Assembly (NCBI RefSeq): GCF_025857195.1
Contig: NZ_CP109787.1
Location: 1,863,501 to 1,927,500, forward strand
Direction of reading: 5' to 3'
DNA: 64,000 nucleotides
Source of the DNA: Leisingera thetidis
GTDB taxonomy: Bacteria > Pseudomonadota > Alphaproteobacteria > Rhodobacterales > Rhodobacteraceae
The notes beneath the pieces were generated by a model. It saw nothing but the letters and a program-made list of their open reading frames with translations. It was not told the DNA's origin and did not search any database. Shown here piece after piece: positions 62,891-64,000 of the stretch. The position numbers and the translations under genes are program-made. Every line of letters starts with the position of its first letter. Positions within the stretch are counted from its first letter, which is position 1.

Positions 62891-64000
62891 CTAGTAGGGG
62901 CCGTCCTCCAGGACGCCGTCCGCGCTCATTTGCGCATAAAGCAGGCCCTCGCGCAGCCCGCGGTCTGCCACCGACAGCCGGTCGGTCGGCCAGCAGCGCA
63001 GCAGCGCCTGCAGGATGGCGGATCCGGACATGATCAGCGCCTGCCGGTCCTCGCCGATGCGGGGGTCGCGGCGGCGGCCCTGAGGGCCGAGTTCTAGATA
63101 ACCGCGTATCACCTTGTCAATCTGGTCGCTGGTCATCCGCAGCCCGTCGACCTTGGTGCGGTCATAGCGCTTGAGTCCCAGGTGCGACGCCGCAACGGTT
63201 GTGACCGTGCCCGAGGTGCCGACGATCTGAAACCCTGCGCGCGTCTGCTCATCCTTGTAGGGGGCGAAATCAGCCAGGTTTTCTTCGAAAAACCAGCTCA
63301 TCAGCGCAAAACGGGCGGCGTCATCCTCGACGTCGTTGAACTGGTCGCGCAAGGTGGCAACCCCCAGCGGCACCGAGATCCAGTCCACCACCTTGGCCGC
63401 TGGGAAAGGGCTTTCGGTGGAGTGAAATCCGTTGTGCAGCCGCATGATGGCGGCAGGACGGTCGCGCCGCGGCACCGAGGAGATGTCGATCCACACCAGT
63501 TCTGTCGAGCCGCCTCCGATATCCACCACCAGCAGTTGCTCAGTCATGATGGAGACCAGCGGCGCGCAGGAGATCACTGCCAGCCGCGCCTCTTCCTCCG
63601 GCTGGATGATTTCCAATGTCAGGCCGGTCTCGCGTTTCACCTGGCGGATGAAATCGCGGGCGTTCTTGGCCCGGCGGCAGGCCTCGGTTGCGACCAGCCG
63701 CATCCGTCTGACCCTGTTGCGTTTGAGCTTTTGCTGGCAGATCCGCAGCGCCTGAATGGTGCGCGCCATCGAGGACCGCGACAGCCGTCCGGTCCGCTCC
63801 AGCCCGGCGCCGAGCTGCACCGACTTGGAGAAACTGTCGACCACATGAATGCCGCTGCCCTTGGGCTGGGCGATCAGCATGCGGCAGCTATTTGTTCCCA
63901 AATCCAGCGCCGCATAAAGCGCATCAGGATCGGGACGGGCCGGTGCAGGGGTCTCAACCGCCTTGGGAAACGCGCCCGCACCTTTCGAGCGCCTGGGCGC
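62891..64000 (-). CDS. Ppx/GppA-family phosphatase, 5'-truncated by window edge
   Basis: The frame is open to the right edge, so about 369 codons are visible and the start lies outside. The N-terminal part of the ASKHA fold is seen at YAALDLGTNSCRMLIAQPKG, preceded by a Pro/Ala-rich disordered stretch. ATEACRRAKNARDFI and VVDIGGGSTELVWIDIS are the phosphate- and nucleotide-site motifs of exopolyphosphatase and guanosine pentaphosphate phosphohydrolase. Which of polyphosphate or pppGpp is the substrate cannot be told; alphaproteobacterial members are often GppA-like. Same strand as rlmE, possibly cotranscribed. Confidence 0.9.
   Translation of the reverse strand, partial: APRRSKGAGAFPKAVETPAPARPDPDALYAALDLGTNSCRMLIAQPKGSGIHVVDSFSKSVQLGAGLERTGRLSRSSMARTIQALRICQQKLKRNRVRRMRLVATEACRRAKNARDFIRQVKRETGLTLEIIQPEEEARLAVISCAPLVSIMTEQLLVVDIGGGSTELVWIDISSVPRRDRPAAIMRLHNGFHSTESPFPAAKVVDWISVPLGVATLRDQFNDVEDDAARFALMSWFFEENLADFAPYKDEQTRAGFQIVGTSGTVTTVAASHLGLKRYDRTKVDGLRMTSDQIDKVIRGYLELGPQGRRRDPRIGEDRQALIMSGSAILQALLRCWPTDRLSVADRGLREGLLYAQMSADGVLEDGPY

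Noticed and set aside
1..64000. CRISPR array, prophage, insertion sequence or defence island
   Set aside because: No regularly spaced repeats, integrase, transposase or phage structural genes were seen; the HNH protein stands alone among housekeeping genes.

Overview
The window looks like a 64 kb stretch of chromosome from a marine alphaproteobacterium of the Roseobacter group (Rhodobacterales; closest in feel to Leisingera, Phaeobacter or Ruegeria). The reasons are high GC, a class II DAHP synthase, a TAXI-type TRAP transporter, a stand-alone MttB-type methyltransferase, a PAS_5 protein, and a yicC-gmk block next to a phoR-pst-phoU-phoB run. This assignment is inference from gene content. 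Nothing looks like a prophage, transposon or CRISPR array, so this is mostly ordinary core and flexible chromosome.

Layout. 1-1.6 kb: end of a HerA/YjgR-type ATPase and a small lipoprotein. 1.7-7.4 kb: a branched-chain amino acid type ABC transporter (livK-livG-livF-X-livH-livM, minus strand) with an unrelated small secreted cysteine protein lodged between livF and livH. 7.6-12.3 kb: PQQ-type sugar dehydrogenase, GlxA-type regulator, class II DAHP synthase, PAS_5 protein. 12.5-14.6 kb: yicC, gmk, gamma carbonic anhydrase. 14.7-22.2 kb: the complete phosphate regulon core phoR-pstSCAB-phoU-phoB, with a three-unit Pho box before pstS and terminators at the ends. 22.2-24.5 kb: LysR regulator divergent from glutaryl-CoA dehydrogenase. 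24.5-28.6 kb: long intergenic DNA, MttB-type methyltransferase, two small beta-barrel proteins.

28.6-32.6 kb: a cysS-cimA-squalene-synthase-like operon, preceded by a very short cysteine-rich leader ORF that may be translated from a leaderless mRNA. 32.6-37.2 kb: MFS transporter, AlkA-type glycosylase, esterase, VOC protein, RluE, HNH protein. 37.4-40.8 kb: arginase-ctlX-ocd operon (arginine/citrulline to ornithine to proline) with a divergent Lrp regulator. 40.9-42.2 kb: dsbB, a YqaA/VTT membrane protein and tRNA-Leu(CAA). 42.3-45.1 kb: mtnA, a class II aldolase and a dipeptidase, matching the DHAP shunt for 5'-methylthioadenosine or 5'-deoxyadenosine salvage. 45.4-49.7 kb: RND efflux pump. 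50.5-54.6 kb: TAXI-TRAP transporter with a universal stress protein. 54.6-58.7 kb: AttEFGH-like ABC transporter with a CrtC/lipocalin-like protein. 58.9-64 kb: K+ channel, cardiolipin synthase, YihY/BrkB protein, an unknown 62-residue protein, rlmE, and a Ppx/GppA phosphatase cut by the window end.

The strongest candidate for something undescribed is the cysS leader (28618-28812): a 14-codon ORF with four Cys and three Ile codons ahead of cysteinyl-tRNA synthetase and citramalate synthase (isoleucine precursor). Its ATG falls where transcription would be expected to start. The protein embedded in the liv operon is the second. All functional statements rest on reading motifs and gene order; no database search was possible.
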